Both the position numbers and the translations under genes were made by a program. From Clostridia bacterium (GTDB lineage Bacteria > Bacillota > Clostridia > Oscillospirales > CAG-272): a stretch of 64,000 bases of DNA. The stretch covers positions 235,600-299,599 of the forward strand of contig JAFQVV010000026.1 in the NCBI GenBank assembly GCA_017407835.1, written 5' to 3'. Of this stretch, positions 33,373-42,495 are shown piece after piece (the first letter of the stretch is position 1; the number at the start of each line of letters is the position of its first letter). The notes under the pieces are model-generated. The model saw only the letters and a list, made by a program, of their open reading frames with translations. It ran no database searches and was not told the DNA's origin.

Positions 33373-35622
33373 ATGAATGAAAAAACAATAAAATCGACTA
33401 CGGAAACACACCGAAAGAATTGGCGCTTGCGCTATGTATCAGAGCATCCTTGTGACGATGCAAAAATTACAGAATTGGCAGAAGCGCTTCATCTACATCC
33501 GCTTACCGCCAAGCTTTTGGTCAACCGAGGCTATACAACCCCGGAAGAAGCGACTGCGTTTATCCGCAACGAAGCCACACTTCTTCACGATCCTTTTCTG
33601 CTTAATGATATGCAGAAGGCAATCGATCGGATCAATCGCAGTCTGAAAAACAGCGAACGAATTGTGATTTACGGCGATTACGACGTGGACGGTGTTACAG
33701 CGGTCAGCACGCTGTACTTGTATTTGCAGGATCTGGGTGCCGATATCCATTATTACATTCCAAGCAGAAGCAAGGAAGGGTACGGGCTTTCCTGTGCGGC
33801 GATTGAACGGCTGGCTGCAGACGGTACCAAACTGATCATTACCGTTGACACCGGTATCACCGCCGCCGAAGAAGTGGATTATGCCGCTTCGATTGGTGTG
33901 GATATGGTGATTACCGACCACCATGAGTGTCGTCCCACGCTTCCGTCTGCCTGCGCGGTCGTCAATCCGCGTCGCGCAGATTCCACCTATCCGTTTGACG
34001 AATTGGCGGGTGTCGGTGTTGTCTTTAAGCTGATTTGTGCGCTTGAACTGACGCGCGCCCGCGCCGAAGGAAGAGCCGATATTGACGCAATTCGCCATAT
34101 TTGCTATACATATGCCGATCTGACGGCCGTCGGAACCATTGCCGATGTGATGCCGCTACGTGATGAAAATCGCCTGATTGTCAGCTTGGGGCTGCGTCTG
34201 GCTTCAGAACGAAAGCGTGTGGGATTGACCGCGCTGATTGATGCCGCTTCATCGGGCAATCCCGATGTTCGGCCTGCTACCGCAACGACAAATCCGGCCA
34301 AGCCCATCATCAAGCGCAAAAAAATCACCTCGGGCTTTATCGGATTTTCCATCGCCCCCCGTATTAACGCTGCCGGGCGGATCAGCGAGGCTTCGCGCGC
34401 GGTGGAACTGTTTCTTACCGACAACCCCGATCAAGCGGCTGAGCTGGCATATGAGCTTTGTGACATCAATCGCCGTCGTCAGATTGAGGAAAACCGCATT
34501 GCCGAGCAGGCGTATGAAATGATCGAAAAGACTCATGATTTTACCCGTGATCGCGTCATCGTACTGTCTGATAACGATTGGCAGCAGGGAATCATTGGTA
34601 TCGTTTCTTCGCGCATTACCGAAAAATACGGACTGCCGTCAATTTTGATTTCTTTCGACGGTGTACAAGGGCTGTATGAATCGCCGGATGATCCCGGCAA
34701 GGGCTCCGGTCGAAGCGTGAAAGGGCTCAATCTTGTTCATGCGTTGACGGCTTGTGATGATTTGCTCCTCAAATTCGGCGGCCATGAATTGGCGGCAGGG
34801 CTTACTGTTTCTCGCGGGAATTTGGATGCATTTCGTGAGCGTATCAACGACTACGCCCGGGAGCATCTTAATCCCGAGGATATGAAAACCACGCTGGAGG
34901 CAGAGTGTGAAGTATGCATGGATGAATTGACGCTGGATCAGGCTTCCGAGCTGTATCTGCTTGAGCCCTACGGCATTTCCAATCCCGTTCCCGCTTTTGT
35001 TCTGCATGATGTGGAGTTGGTACGCATCACCGCAATTGGCGGCGGAAAGCATACGCGCCTATCGGTGAAACAGGGAAAAACAACCTTGACCGCAATGTGT
35101 TTCGGCTCACCGACAGCACACTTTCCGTATTCCGAAGGGGATCACGTTGACCTGCTCTTCAATCTGGATATTAACGAATATCAAAACACAAAAAGTGTAC
35201 AGCTGATCGTGCGCGATCTGCATCATACCGAAGGATATATCGACGAACAAACCCGCCTGCAGGATCGATATGAGGAGATTTGCGCCGGCGGAGAATATAC
35301 TGCCGAGGAAGATATCTACCCGGAACGAGAGGATTTTGCGCAGGTTTATACCACCATTCGCCGTGAATATCGTCTCGGGCATGATGTCTTTACACTGCGC
35401 ACGCTGGGAATTGTGATCAAGCAGATGAGCGGGCAAAATATCAATCCGATCAAATTGAAATTCATTGTCCGAGTCCTGCAGGAAATGCAGATTTTGGGCA
35501 TTGAAGAGCTCGCCCCCGACCGCTATCAGTTTGAACTCTTTTTCCATACGGGAAAGATCAATCTCGAAAAATCTTCGATTCTGCGCAAGCTGAAAACACA
35601 GTGCAGTAATCGGCCGAAATAA
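33373..35622 (+). CDS. recJ: Single-stranded-DNA exonuclease RecJ
   Basis: 749 residues, the long form typical of Firmicutes. The DHH phosphoesterase motifs are VIYGDYDVDGVTAVSTLYLY (about residue 97), IITVDTGITAAEEV and ITDHHECRPTLP. DHHA1 is seen around GSGRSVKGLNLVHALTAC and KFGGHELAAGLTV, and an OB-fold and a further C-terminal domain occupy about residues 480-749. It degrades single-stranded DNA 5'-3' in repair and recombination. It is directly upstream of rel, as in Bacillus, but the apt gene usually between them is missing. Confidence 0.96.
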   Translation: MNEKTIKSTTETHRKNWRLRYVSEHPCDDAKITELAEALHLHPLTAKLLVNRGYTTPEEATAFIRNEATLLHDPFLLNDMQKAIDRINRSLKNSERIVIYGDYDVDGVTAVSTLYLYLQDLGADIHYYIPSRSKEGYGLSCAAIERLAADGTKLIITVDTGITAAEEVDYAASIGVDMVITDHHECRPTLPSACAVVNPRRADSTYPFDELAGVGVVFKLICALELTRARAEGRADIDAIRHICYTYADLTAVGTIADVMPLRDENRLIVSLGLRLASERKRVGLTALIDAASSGNPDVRPATATTNPAKPIIKRKKITSGFIGFSIAPRINAAGRISEASRAVELFLTDNPDQAAELAYELCDINRRRQIEENRIAEQAYEMIEKTHDFTRDRVIVLSDNDWQQGIIGIVSSRITEKYGLPSILISFDGVQGLYESPDDPGKGSGRSVKGLNLVHALTACDDLLLKFGGHELAAGLTVSRGNLDAFRERINDYAREHLNPEDMKTTLEAECEVCMDELTLDQASELYLLEPYGISNPVPAFVLHDVELVRITAIGGGKHTRLSVKQGKTTLTAMCFGSPTAHFPYSEGDHVDLLFNLDINEYQNTKSVQLIVRDLHHTEGYIDEQTRLQDRYEEICAGGEYTAEEDIYPEREDFAQVYTTIRREYRLGHDVFTLRTLGIVIKQMSGQNINPIKLKFIVRVLQEMQILGIEELAPDRYQFELFFHTGKINLEKSSILRKLKTQCSNRPK

Positions 35623-35668
35623 ACAAGTCTCCATGGGACCCGCGTGGTCACGGAAAGGAAATGACAAT

Positions 35669-37909
35669 ATGGTAACCGAACCGGAGGAGAAATATATCCC
35701 CATTAAGCGATTGCTTGATATATTAACCGCTACAGGAAAAAATTACAATCTGGATAAAATTAAAGAAGCATACCTCTATGCGGCTCAGCTGCACGAAGGA
35801 CAGTTCCGCGTCAGCGGAGAGCCATATATTTCACATCCGATTGCCGTTGCGGAAATTGTTGCCGGTCTTGAGTTGGACGGCGACTCGATTTGTGCTGCAC
35901 TTTTGCACGATACGGTGGAAGATTGCGCAGACAAAACCGATTTGCGCGTGATCCGCGACCGATTTGGCGAAACAGTCGCAGAACTGGTCGACGGGCTGAC
36001 CAAAATCGTGCAGCTGCAGGTTGAGGACAAAGAAGAGGCACATATCGAGAACCTGCGCAAAATGCTGCTCGCCATGTCCCGGGATGTGCGGGTAATTTTC
36101 ATCAAGCTTTGCGACCGCCTGCACAATATGCGTACGCTCAGCGTCAAGAAAGACAGCAAGCGCCGCATGACGGCACTGGAAACCATGCAGGTTTACGCGC
36201 CGTTGGCACATCGCCTCGGTATGCAGAGAATCAAGCAGGAACTGGAAAACCTCAGCCTTTCGTATCTCGATCCAATCGGCTACGAAGAGGTTAAGCACGA
36301 CATCGAAAAGAAGTATGGCGCAAACCAAAACTTCATCGAAAATGTACGTGCGCTGGTCGATGAAAAACTGGCGCAGAACAATATTCATTTTTCTCTTGAA
36401 GGGCGCATCAAGTCGGTTTACAGCATCTATCGGAAGATGTATAATCAAAACAAATCCTTTGATGAGATCTATGACTTTTACGCACTTCGCATCATTGTAG
36501 ACACCGAACTGGAGTGCTATACCTGTCTGGGCATTATCCATGAGATGTTCAATTCCATTCCCGGTCGCTTCAAAGACTACATTTCCACACCGAAGCCGAA
36601 CATGTACCGTTCCTTGCACACCACGGTCATCGGACGTGACGGAATCCCCTTTGAGGTACAGATCCGTACGTGGGAAATGCACCATATCGCTGAGTACGGT
36701 ATCGCAGCGCACTGGAAGTATAAATCCGGAGAGCGAAGCAAAGAGGATATCGATAAGAAGCTTGAGTGGATTGCCCGCCTGATCGAAACTGAGGACGGCG
36801 CACGCGATCCCGATGAGTTTATGCAAGCGATCAAGACCGATATTTTCCACGATGAAACCTTTATTTTCACACCAAAGGGAGATGTCATCGCACTGCCGCA
36901 GGGGGCGACAGTCATTGACTTTGCCTATGCAATCCATTCGGCGGTAGGCAACAAAATGATCGGTGCCAAAATTAACGGCATGATTGTGCCCATTGACCGC
37001 GTTCCGCAGAACGGTGAGATTGTCGAAATTCTGACCTCGTCTGCGTCTCGAGGCCCCAGCCGAGATTGGCTGAAAATCGTCAAAACCAGTGAAGCTCGCT
37101 CCAAAATCCGCCAATGGTTCAAGAAAGAGCGTCGTGCAGATAATATTCAGCTTGGGCGTTCAATGATCGATACCGAGCTTAAGCGAATCGGGCGCCAATC
37201 CACCGAAGCACAACGCCTGGAGATTGCCACCAATGTTGCGCACCGCATCGGCATTCAAGGTGCGGAAGATCTCTACAACACCATCGGTTACGGCGGACTT
37301 TCCGTATCCAAACTTGTCACAAAACTGCGCGATGAATTTGATCGCGTTGTCGGTGCGCCCGAAGCACCTTCCGCGCCCACCTATGTCGAACAAGTGCAGG
37401 CTGCGGCCAAAAAACAGGCAAGCAAAAACATCAAAAACAACAGCGGCATTATTGTGGACGGCGAGCGCGGCTGTCAAGTCAAGTTTGCCAAGTGCTGCAA
37501 TCCGCTGCCGGGTGATCCGGTCGTGGGCTTCATTACTAAAGGCTTTGGCATTTCGATTCACAAACAGGATTGCCCCAACGTCCGCAATAGCCGCACCTCT
37601 CCCGAAAATGCCGTGCGTTGGGTAGATGCTCGCTGGGATGACAGCTTTGACGAGCGCAGCTCCTCCAGTATGTTTGAAGCACATTTGCAGATCCATGCAA
37701 ATGACCGCAATCTCCTCTTGGCCGACGTTTCGCTGGCACTGGCGGATATGAAGGTTGCCATTCTCAATATTTTCTCACAGAAGGCGGGCGAGCGCCGAGT
37801 TATTCTCAACATCACCGTCAGCTGTAAGAACCGGGAGCATTATGATTCCATCGTTTCGCGGCTGAAGTCCATCAATGATGTGATTGACGTGGTAAGAGGT
37901 TTTTCATAA
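35669..37909 (+). CDS. relA: Bifunctional (p)ppGpp synthetase/hydrolase
   Basis: 746 residues from the ATG with AAAGGAAATG upstream. Domains in order: HD hydrolase (HDTVEDC, H80-D81), synthetase (FYALRIIVDTELECYTCLGI, YRSLHTTVIGRDGIPFEVQI), TGS (FTPKGDVIALPQGATVIDFA), zinc-finger region (VKFAKCCNPLPGDPVVGFI) and C-terminal ACT. It makes and breaks the stringent-response alarmones. The sequence has all catalytic motifs intact. It sits between recJ and dtd. Confidence 0.96.
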   Translation: MVTEPEEKYIPIKRLLDILTATGKNYNLDKIKEAYLYAAQLHEGQFRVSGEPYISHPIAVAEIVAGLELDGDSICAALLHDTVEDCADKTDLRVIRDRFGETVAELVDGLTKIVQLQVEDKEEAHIENLRKMLLAMSRDVRVIFIKLCDRLHNMRTLSVKKDSKRRMTALETMQVYAPLAHRLGMQRIKQELENLSLSYLDPIGYEEVKHDIEKKYGANQNFIENVRALVDEKLAQNNIHFSLEGRIKSVYSIYRKMYNQNKSFDEIYDFYALRIIVDTELECYTCLGIIHEMFNSIPGRFKDYISTPKPNMYRSLHTTVIGRDGIPFEVQIRTWEMHHIAEYGIAAHWKYKSGERSKEDIDKKLEWIARLIETEDGARDPDEFMQAIKTDIFHDETFIFTPKGDVIALPQGATVIDFAYAIHSAVGNKMIGAKINGMIVPIDRVPQNGEIVEILTSSASRGPSRDWLKIVKTSEARSKIRQWFKKERRADNIQLGRSMIDTELKRIGRQSTEAQRLEIATNVAHRIGIQGAEDLYNTIGYGGLSVSKLVTKLRDEFDRVVGAPEAPSAPTYVEQVQAAAKKQASKNIKNNSGIIVDGERGCQVKFAKCCNPLPGDPVVGFITKGFGISIHKQDCPNVRNSRTSPENAVRWVDARWDDSFDERSSSSMFEAHLQIHANDRNLLLADVSLALADMKVAILNIFSQKAGERRVILNITVSCKNREHYDSIVSRLKSINDVIDVVRGFS

Positions 37910-37936
37910 TTTTGTTGATCAAAAAGGAAGTTTAAC

Positions 37937-38395
37937 ATGATTGCATTGATTCAGCGCGTGCGCGAGGCGCGTGTAGAGGTCGAAGGCGAGACAGTCGGCG
38001 CATGCGGATACGGTCTTTTGATTCTGCTTGGCGTTGATCGTGAAGATACCGAGGATGATCTTGCGCGTTTGGCAGATAAATTGCTCAAACTGCGAATTTT
38101 TCCCGATGAGAATGATAAAATGAACCGATCCATCGTTGATGTAAATGGAGAGGCATTGGTTGTGTCGCAGTTTACACTGCTGGCAAACTATAGCCACGGC
38201 AATCGCCCCGAATATTTCCAAGCGGCACCTCCCGATATGGCAAATGCTTATTATGAAGCTTTTGTTGCCCGTTTGCGGCAAACCCTCTCCCACGTGGGAA
38301 CAGGCCGCTTCGGCGCACATATGGAGGTCAGTCTGACCAACAGCGGTCCCGTCACCATCGTTCTGGACAGCAATCGATTAAAGAAAAAGGATTAA
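37937..38395 (+). CDS. dtd: D-aminoacyl-tRNA deacylase
   Basis: 152 residues. It removes D-amino acids mischarged onto tRNA. The active-site motifs SQFTLLANYSHGNRPEYF (family S-Q-F-T-L) and TNSGPVTIVLDS (G-P-V-T) are present. AAGGAAG precedes the ATG. Gene order rel-dtd is conserved in Firmicutes. Confidence 0.97.
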   Translation: MIALIQRVREARVEVEGETVGACGYGLLILLGVDREDTEDDLARLADKLLKLRIFPDENDKMNRSIVDVNGEALVVSQFTLLANYSHGNRPEYFQAAPPDMANAYYEAFVARLRQTLSHVGTGRFGAHMEVSLTNSGPVTIVLDSNRLKKKD

Positions 38396-38406
38396 GGAAG
38401 ATTACC

Positions 38407-39903
38407 GTGAAGCTAATTACCGAAGGCGACATCAATCCCTATTATGCGCAAACGCTTTGTATGATATTTTTTCCCGGCGCCAAATTCGGCGTGGATGAAG
38501 CCGTGGAGAACGATACTCCGGTGGTGACCATTCGCGTGACCGAAATTGAAGGCGCGGCACGCGCTTATGCTTCAATTCGCATTGGCGATGTCTACAAAGA
38601 GTCCACCAGAAAATTTGATTATCGCCCCGAGATGACACCCGAGCGTGTGCGTAAAATTGCGGCAGGTGCCGCAATGCTGGCAGTCGGCGAAAAGTTTTTC
38701 GGCTATCAGCCGTCGTGGGGCATCCTGACAGGAGTGCGCCCGGCCAAAGTGGCAACCGAACTGCTGGAATCCGGTCTCACACCGGGGCGCGCCCGCGAGG
38801 CATTGCGCAGACAGTATTTGCTCACCCCCAAAAAGGCGGCACTGGCCGTTGAGGTGGCGGTTCATGAACAAAAGCTGATCGGCACGCCCGATCCCCGCGA
38901 TTGCAGCGTTTACATTTCCATTCCGTTCTGCCCATCCCGCTGTGCATATTGTTCATTTGTTTCCTATACATCCCCCCGCCTGCTTTCGCTGATCCCCGAC
39001 TATATGGTCCGGCTGTGTGCCGATATTGATCGCACATTCGCACAAATCAAGCGCCTTGGGCTTCATGTCAAAACCGTGTATATCGGGGGCGGAACACCCA
39101 CCATTTTGAGTCCCAAACAGCTTGAAATGCTGCTTGGCGCCATCAATCGCGGCGTGGATGTCTCGACCTTGGAGGAGTTTACACTCGAATCGGGGCGCCC
39201 CGACACCATTACGGCAGAGAAGCTCTCTGTTGCCGCAGATTATGGCGTAACACGCATCAGTGTAAATCCGCAATCCTTGGACAGCGCAGTTCTCGACCGT
39301 ATCGGACGCGCGCACAGTGTCAGCGCATTTTACGAGGCGTTTGCAACGGCGCGTAAATCGGGCATTCCGCATATTAACACCGATTTGATTGCAGGACTCC
39401 CCGAGGATAACTTCTTGAAATTTTCCCATACCCTCGACAACGTGATTGCACTTGCTCCTGATAATATCACCGTGCATACCTTCTGTGTCAAAAAAGCCGC
39501 GGACATTCTGCGTGAGGGGCACGATATTTACTCTCTTCGCGGCGGCGAGGCTGGCACTTGTGTTGATTACTCGCAGATCAAAGCCCAGGAAGAGGGCTAT
39601 TTCCCGTACTATATGTACCGCCAAAAAAACACCGTGGGCAATTTCGAAAATGTGGGCTTTGCACGCGAGGGAACCGAGGGCAGATACAATATCTATATGA
39701 TGGAAGAAGTGCACAGCATTTTTGCTGTCGGTGCAGGTGCTGTGACAAAGTTGGTGCACATTCGCCCCAAGAACCCCAAGGACACCAAAATTATCCGAAT
39801 TGCACCGCCCAAATACCCCTACGAGTATTTGCGCAGCGATCACCGTGCAGAGGAAGAAGCCCAAATTGATACATTCTACGGAAGCGAGCTGCTTGACGAA
39901 TGA
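38407..39903 (+). CDS. hemZ: Oxygen-independent coproporphyrinogen dehydrogenase HemZ
   Basis: 498 residues, starting at a GTG with AAGGAAG upstream. The radical SAM motif is CPSRCAYCSF (C175, C179, C182), with KTVYIGGGTPT after it, an ESGRPDTIT strand, and the HemN-like C-terminal region. A long N-terminal domain (about 1-165) is characteristic of HemZ. It is thought to act in anaerobic haem synthesis, though many HemZ-bearing Clostridia lack the full pathway. It overlaps the GNAT gene by 4 bases. Confidence 0.93.
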   Translation: MKLITEGDINPYYAQTLCMIFFPGAKFGVDEAVENDTPVVTIRVTEIEGAARAYASIRIGDVYKESTRKFDYRPEMTPERVRKIAAGAAMLAVGEKFFGYQPSWGILTGVRPAKVATELLESGLTPGRAREALRRQYLLTPKKAALAVEVAVHEQKLIGTPDPRDCSVYISIPFCPSRCAYCSFVSYTSPRLLSLIPDYMVRLCADIDRTFAQIKRLGLHVKTVYIGGGTPTILSPKQLEMLLGAINRGVDVSTLEEFTLESGRPDTITAEKLSVAADYGVTRISVNPQSLDSAVLDRIGRAHSVSAFYEAFATARKSGIPHINTDLIAGLPEDNFLKFSHTLDNVIALAPDNITVHTFCVKKAADILREGHDIYSLRGGEAGTCVDYSQIKAQEEGYFPYYMYRQKNTVGNFENVGFAREGTEGRYNIYMMEEVHSIFAVGAGAVTKLVHIRPKNPKDTKIIRIAPPKYPYEYLRSDHRAEEEAQIDTFYGSELLDE

Positions 39904-40676
39904 ACCTGACCAACCAAATCATCGGGCAAATTGCACGGGAGCAGTTGGCAATTGATCTCGGTTGTTCTGCCGAGGATTTTCTGCTCAATGAGAATAAAGT
40001 TGTGATATCCGCAGAAAATGACAAGGCGAGGCGATATCTGCAGCTGCCGTTTTCGGTGCAGCTCGTTTCGTATGGAAGAAATATCGTTGCATCGGTTGCG
40101 CCGCATCTGCAGGATATCGTTTGCGAATATATCAATCGCTTTCCCGCCGAGCATTGTTTTGAAACGCCCAATCTTCACTTTCTCGATGATGCCCTGGCAC
40201 CGTTTCATCTGCGGTCTTGCTTTATGGCAGAGTATTTTCTGCCCGATATGCACAGATTGATTCCGCTTGGCTGCCCACTCCCTGTGCGGACACTTAACCG
40301 TGATGCATTCGCCGCGCTGTATCTCCCCGCTTGGCAAAACGCGCTCTGCGCTAAACGACCGCATCTCGACATGATCGCGGTCGGCGCATATGATGGGGAT
40401 AAGCTGATCGGGCTTGCGGGAGCATCGGCCGATTGCGAGAACATGTGGCAGATCGGCATTGATGTTCTGCCCGAATATCGGCAGCAGGGAATTGCGGCAG
40501 CCCTGACTTCGCGTCTGGCTTGTGAAATCATCGCGCGAGGGAAGGTGCCCTTTTACTGCGCGGCATGGTCAAACATCGCCTCGGTACGGTGCGCCATCCG
40601 CAGCGGATTTCGCCCTGCTTGGGTCGAGTTGACCGCTAAATCAAACGAATTTGTGCATCAAATGAATCACAGCTGA
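39900..40676 (+). CDS. GNAT-family N-acetyltransferase
   Basis: 258 residues. The C-terminal half is a GNAT fold with the acetyl-CoA loop WQIGIDVLPEYRQQGIAAAL and the strand PFYCAAWSNIASVRCAIRSG. The first ~115 residues are a separate region of unknown role. Substrate unknown. Its start overlaps the hemZ stop (ATGA), implying co-translation. Confidence 0.85.
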   Translation: MNLTNQIIGQIAREQLAIDLGCSAEDFLLNENKVVISAENDKARRYLQLPFSVQLVSYGRNIVASVAPHLQDIVCEYINRFPAEHCFETPNLHFLDDALAPFHLRSCFMAEYFLPDMHRLIPLGCPLPVRTLNRDAFAALYLPAWQNALCAKRPHLDMIAVGAYDGDKLIGLAGASADCENMWQIGIDVLPEYRQQGIAAALTSRLACEIIARGKVPFYCAAWSNIASVRCAIRSGFRPAWVELTAKSNEFVHQMNHS

Positions 40677-40725
40677 CATACAGTACAAGGAGAGACAAAC
40701 CACTATTTCCAATAAGGAGAATCGC

Positions 40726-41637
40726 ATGAAGGTACGAAATTATTTTGCAGACAAAGCAGAAGAAAAAGCTTATGTTGAAGCTTGTGATGCTGCATTTGAC
40801 GGCAAATTGGAAGCCGTTTGTGAGGCTGTATGCCAAATTGAAGGCTTGAAGCTGATCGGACTGTCGGGTCCAACCTGCTCGGGCAAGACAACAACTGCCA
40901 ATAAACTGATTGAAAATCTCTCCCGCCGCGGAAAGACGGTGCATATCATTTCGATTGATGATTTTTATTATAATCGTGATTTTCTCACCGAGCGCGCTGA
41001 GCGCATGGGGCTTGAAATTGATTACGATTCGATTGATACCATTGATTTTGAAGATCTGCGCGAGTGTGTTCGCGAAATTTTCACCGATGAAAAAACCGTT
41101 GTTCCGCGTTATGATTTCAAGTCGGGAAAACGGAGCGGTTATATCGAATATGCCTACGATGACAATGATCTCTTCATTTTTGAGGGCATTCAGGTTGTTT
41201 ATCCCGAGGTAAGCAGTCTGTTCCGCGAGCACACGTATCGCAGCATCTATATTTGTGTTGAGGAAGAGATCGAGATCAACGGCGTGATCTTTTCTCCCGA
41301 GGATATCCGCTTCATGCGCCGCATCGTGCGCGATTACAATTTCCGCGGTGCCGAGCCGGAATTCACGTACTATCTCTGGGAGAGCGTCCGTGCAAATGAG
41401 GAGCGAAATATTTATCCTTACGCCGACGACTGCGATATTCACATCAATTCTACAATGCCGTACGATGTGAATATGCTGCTGCCGTATCTTCTTCCGCTCC
41501 TCGAAAAAATCCCCGCTGAGAACAAATATTCCGGTGAGGCAAAACAGTTGATTTCGCGCTTGATGGCAGCCAATGTGCAGCCGATTTCTTCGGCATATAT
41601 TGCACCCAACTCACTTTACCATGAATTCTTGAAATAA
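40726..41637 (+). CDS. Uridine kinase-like nucleoside kinase
   Basis: 303 residues. The P-loop is GLSGPTCSGKTTTANKL (about residues 46-62), followed by IISIDDFYYNRDFL, IDFEDL and RDYNFRGAEPEFTYYLWESV, matching the phosphoribulokinase/uridine kinase family. A ~40-residue N-terminal extension precedes the P-loop. It phosphorylates a nucleoside, probably uridine/cytidine, but the exact substrate is unknown. AAGGAGAATCGC precedes the ATG. It heads a nucleoside block with punA and mtaD. Confidence 0.87.
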   Translation: MKVRNYFADKAEEKAYVEACDAAFDGKLEAVCEAVCQIEGLKLIGLSGPTCSGKTTTANKLIENLSRRGKTVHIISIDDFYYNRDFLTERAERMGLEIDYDSIDTIDFEDLRECVREIFTDEKTVVPRYDFKSGKRSGYIEYAYDDNDLFIFEGIQVVYPEVSSLFREHTYRSIYICVEEEIEINGVIFSPEDIRFMRRIVRDYNFRGAEPEFTYYLWESVRANEERNIYPYADDCDIHINSTMPYDVNMLLPYLLPLLEKIPAENKYSGEAKQLISRLMAANVQPISSAYIAPNSLYHEFLK

Positions 41638-41652
41638 AATGAGGTGTCAAAC

Positions 41653-42495
41653 ATGAAAGAAAAAGCAACGATTGAACAATATCAAGAAAGTGCCAAATAT
41701 TTGCGTGACCGTATCGGAAAAACGCCCGATATTGCTGTCGTGCTCGGCTCAGGACTTGGCGCATTGGCTGACACCCTGACTGACCCGATCGTGATTCCGT
41801 ACAGAGATATCCCCAATTTCCCGATTTCCACCGTATCCTATCAAAAAGGAGAAATGGTTATCGGTTATCTGGGAGATCGACTTGTTCTGGCAATGAACGG
41901 CCGTTTCCATTTCTATGAAGGCTGGGAGATGTGGCAGGCCGCCTATTATGTCGGTGTCCTGAAATTGCTCGGCGTGAGCAAGCTGATCATCACCAATGCA
42001 GCAGGTGGCGTGAACGAGAATCTCCGCCCCGGCGATATCGTCTGCGTGCGCGACCATCTCAAGCTGACGGCAGAATCGCCCATGCGTGGCGCTAATCTGC
42101 CCGAGCTCGGCACGCGTTTCTTTGATATGCAGCGCGTTTATGACCGCGACATGGCGGAGATCGCCCATCGCGCGGCAGGTGCTCGCGGCTTATCACTTAC
42201 CGACGGCGTGTATGCCTTCATGAGCGGACCGCAATATGAAACGCCGGCGGAGATTCGTATGCTGCGTATGCTTGGTGCCGATGTGGTGGGTATGTCTACC
42301 GTCCCCGAAATTATTGCCGCCGCCCAGTGCGGGATTTCGGTACTCTGCCTCTCCGCCGTCACCAACATGGCAGCAGGCATCACGGGTGCCGCAATTACCG
42401 AAGAGGAAGTGCTGGAAACGGGTGCTATTATTCGCGCTCGGTTTGTTGACCTTCTCTCGGATGTCATCGCCGCAAGCAAAGGAGCCCAAGAATGA
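41653..42495 (+). CDS. punA: Purine-nucleoside phosphorylase (trimeric type)
   Basis: 280 residues. The start is the ATG at 41653, with GAGGTG 6 bases upstream. It has the phosphate site VVLGSGLGALADTL, the MNGRFHFYEG loop, ITNAAGGVNENLRPGDIV, the substrate region GPQYETPAEIRMLRMLGADV and VVGMSTVPEIIAA. It splits purine nucleosides with phosphate. The stop overlaps mtaD (ATGA). Confidence 0.95.
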   Translation: MKEKATIEQYQESAKYLRDRIGKTPDIAVVLGSGLGALADTLTDPIVIPYRDIPNFPISTVSYQKGEMVIGYLGDRLVLAMNGRFHFYEGWEMWQAAYYVGVLKLLGVSKLIITNAAGGVNENLRPGDIVCVRDHLKLTAESPMRGANLPELGTRFFDMQRVYDRDMAEIAHRAAGARGLSLTDGVYAFMSGPQYETPAEIRMLRMLGADVVGMSTVPEIIAAAQCGISVLCLSAVTNMAAGITGAAITEEEVLETGAIIRARFVDLLSDVIAASKGAQE

